Shown here: one piece after another, positions 6,547 to 6,646 of the stretch
Position numbering within the stretch: the first letter of the stretch is position 1
Layout of the letters: every line of letters starts with the position of its first letter
Source of the DNA: an uncultured Sutterella sp.
Lineage (GTDB): Bacteria; Pseudomonadota; Gammaproteobacteria; Burkholderiales; Burkholderiaceae_F
Direction of reading: 5' to 3'
DNA: 6,646 nt
NCBI GenBank assembly: GCA_905212345.1
Contig: CAJMEC010000067.1
Coordinates: 1-6,646, forward strand
Translations under genes and position numbers: made by a program
The notes under the pieces: model-generated
What the model was told of the DNA's origin: nothing
The model's database searches: none
What the model saw: the letters and a program-made list of their open reading frames with translations, nothing else

Positions 6547-6588
6547 ATGCGATATGCCCGATACTCATATAGCCCCAAGGGTTATTGA
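6547..6588 (+). CDS. Tyrosine-rich 13-codon ORF, possible leader peptide
   Basis: ATG 6547 to TGA 6586 encodes MRYARYSYSPKGY, with four tyrosines in 13 residues. The ribosome binding site AGAGAGGA (6533-6540), with its AGGA core six bases from the ATG, is the best in the window, which argues that the start is really used. The ORF is too short to be an enzyme. A stem-loop (6569-6585) covers its last codons, and its stop overlaps a TTG that could start the next gene (TTGA, 6585-6588). It may be a leader peptide that couples translation to that gene. Alternatively, it is the start of a gene broken by the in-frame TGA: the same frame stays open from 6589 to the window end. Confidence 0.4.
   Translation: MRYARYSYSPKGY
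6569..6585 (+). promoter_or_regulatory. Stem-loop covering a possible ribosome binding site
   Basis: ATAGCCC (6569-6575) pairs with GGGTTAT (6579-6585), seven pairs including one G·U, around a CAA loop. The right arm contains the GGG of AAGGG, the only Shine-Dalgarno-like sequence before TTG 6585. A ribosome moving along the 13-codon ORF would open the stem. The stem is small, so its stability in vivo is uncertain. Confidence 0.3.
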
Positions 6589-6646
6589 GTGGCACTTTGG
6601 ATAGGGAAGAGAAAGCAAAAGAGGTTGACGAGTTACCCACCATTTT
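6585..6646 (+). CDS. Possible start of an unknown gene (partial, runs off right edge)
   Basis: From TTG 6585 the frame is open to the window end. It reads MSGTLDREEKAKEVDELPTI, a hydrophilic, acidic start of unknown family. AAGGG at 6577-6581 is three bases upstream, which is close. Its codons look more like those of the other genes here than the competing frame from GTG 6589 does, because that one is rich in AGA, AGG and ATA. Only about 20 codons are visible, so the choice between frames is tentative and no function can be given. Confidence 0.3.
   Translation, partial: MSGTLDREEKAKEVDELPTI

Noticed and set aside
1..6646. CRISPR array, insertion sequence, toxin-antitoxin or defence genes
   Set aside because: No spaced direct repeats, transposase motifs, terminal inverted repeats or paired small genes of such types were seen on either strand.

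Overview
This window looks like ordinary chromosome from a betaproteobacterium. I favour the Sutterellaceae (Sutterella/Parasutterella group) because of moderate GC, the protein flavour, and a tRNA-Leu beside rnr. That placement is inference from memory, not a search result. I saw no CRISPR array, insertion sequence, phage module or defence locus.

Layout. Positions 1-2068 (minus) hold the 5' part of the RNase R gene, which runs off the left edge before its S1 domain. Immediately divergent, at 2085-2169 (plus), is a complete tRNA-Leu(CAG) with an encoded CCA end and a strong terminator. Its likely promoter lies inside the 5' end of the RNase R reading frame. Positions 2220-2457 are AT-rich, with one doubtful 50-codon ORF and an AT-only repeat cluster. 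Next come two divergently transcribed drug/metabolite (EamA-type) transporter genes, at 2458-3420 (minus) and 3608-4504 (plus), which share a 187 bp control region. A small orphan gene (4532-4870) follows the plus-strand transporter by 27 bp, ahead of a hairpin pair that probably ends the operon. A complete aspartate/aromatic amino acid aminotransferase gene (5088-6290) follows with its own terminator. The last ~300 bp are AT-rich. They hold a 13-codon, tyrosine-rich ORF with an excellent ribosome binding site, which overlaps the possible start of another gene cut by the right edge.

How the genes relate. RNase R and the tRNA are housekeeping. The two transporters are distant relatives rather than a paired small-subunit system, and their substrates cannot be read from sequence. 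The aminotransferase has every residue expected for an active class I enzyme and could serve aspartate, tyrosine and phenylalanine metabolism. The observations most worth a second look are the orphan 112-residue protein, which resembles the N-terminal part of DUF927 proteins without the rest, and the tyrosine-rich mini-ORF whose hairpin covers the ribosome binding site of the next possible gene.
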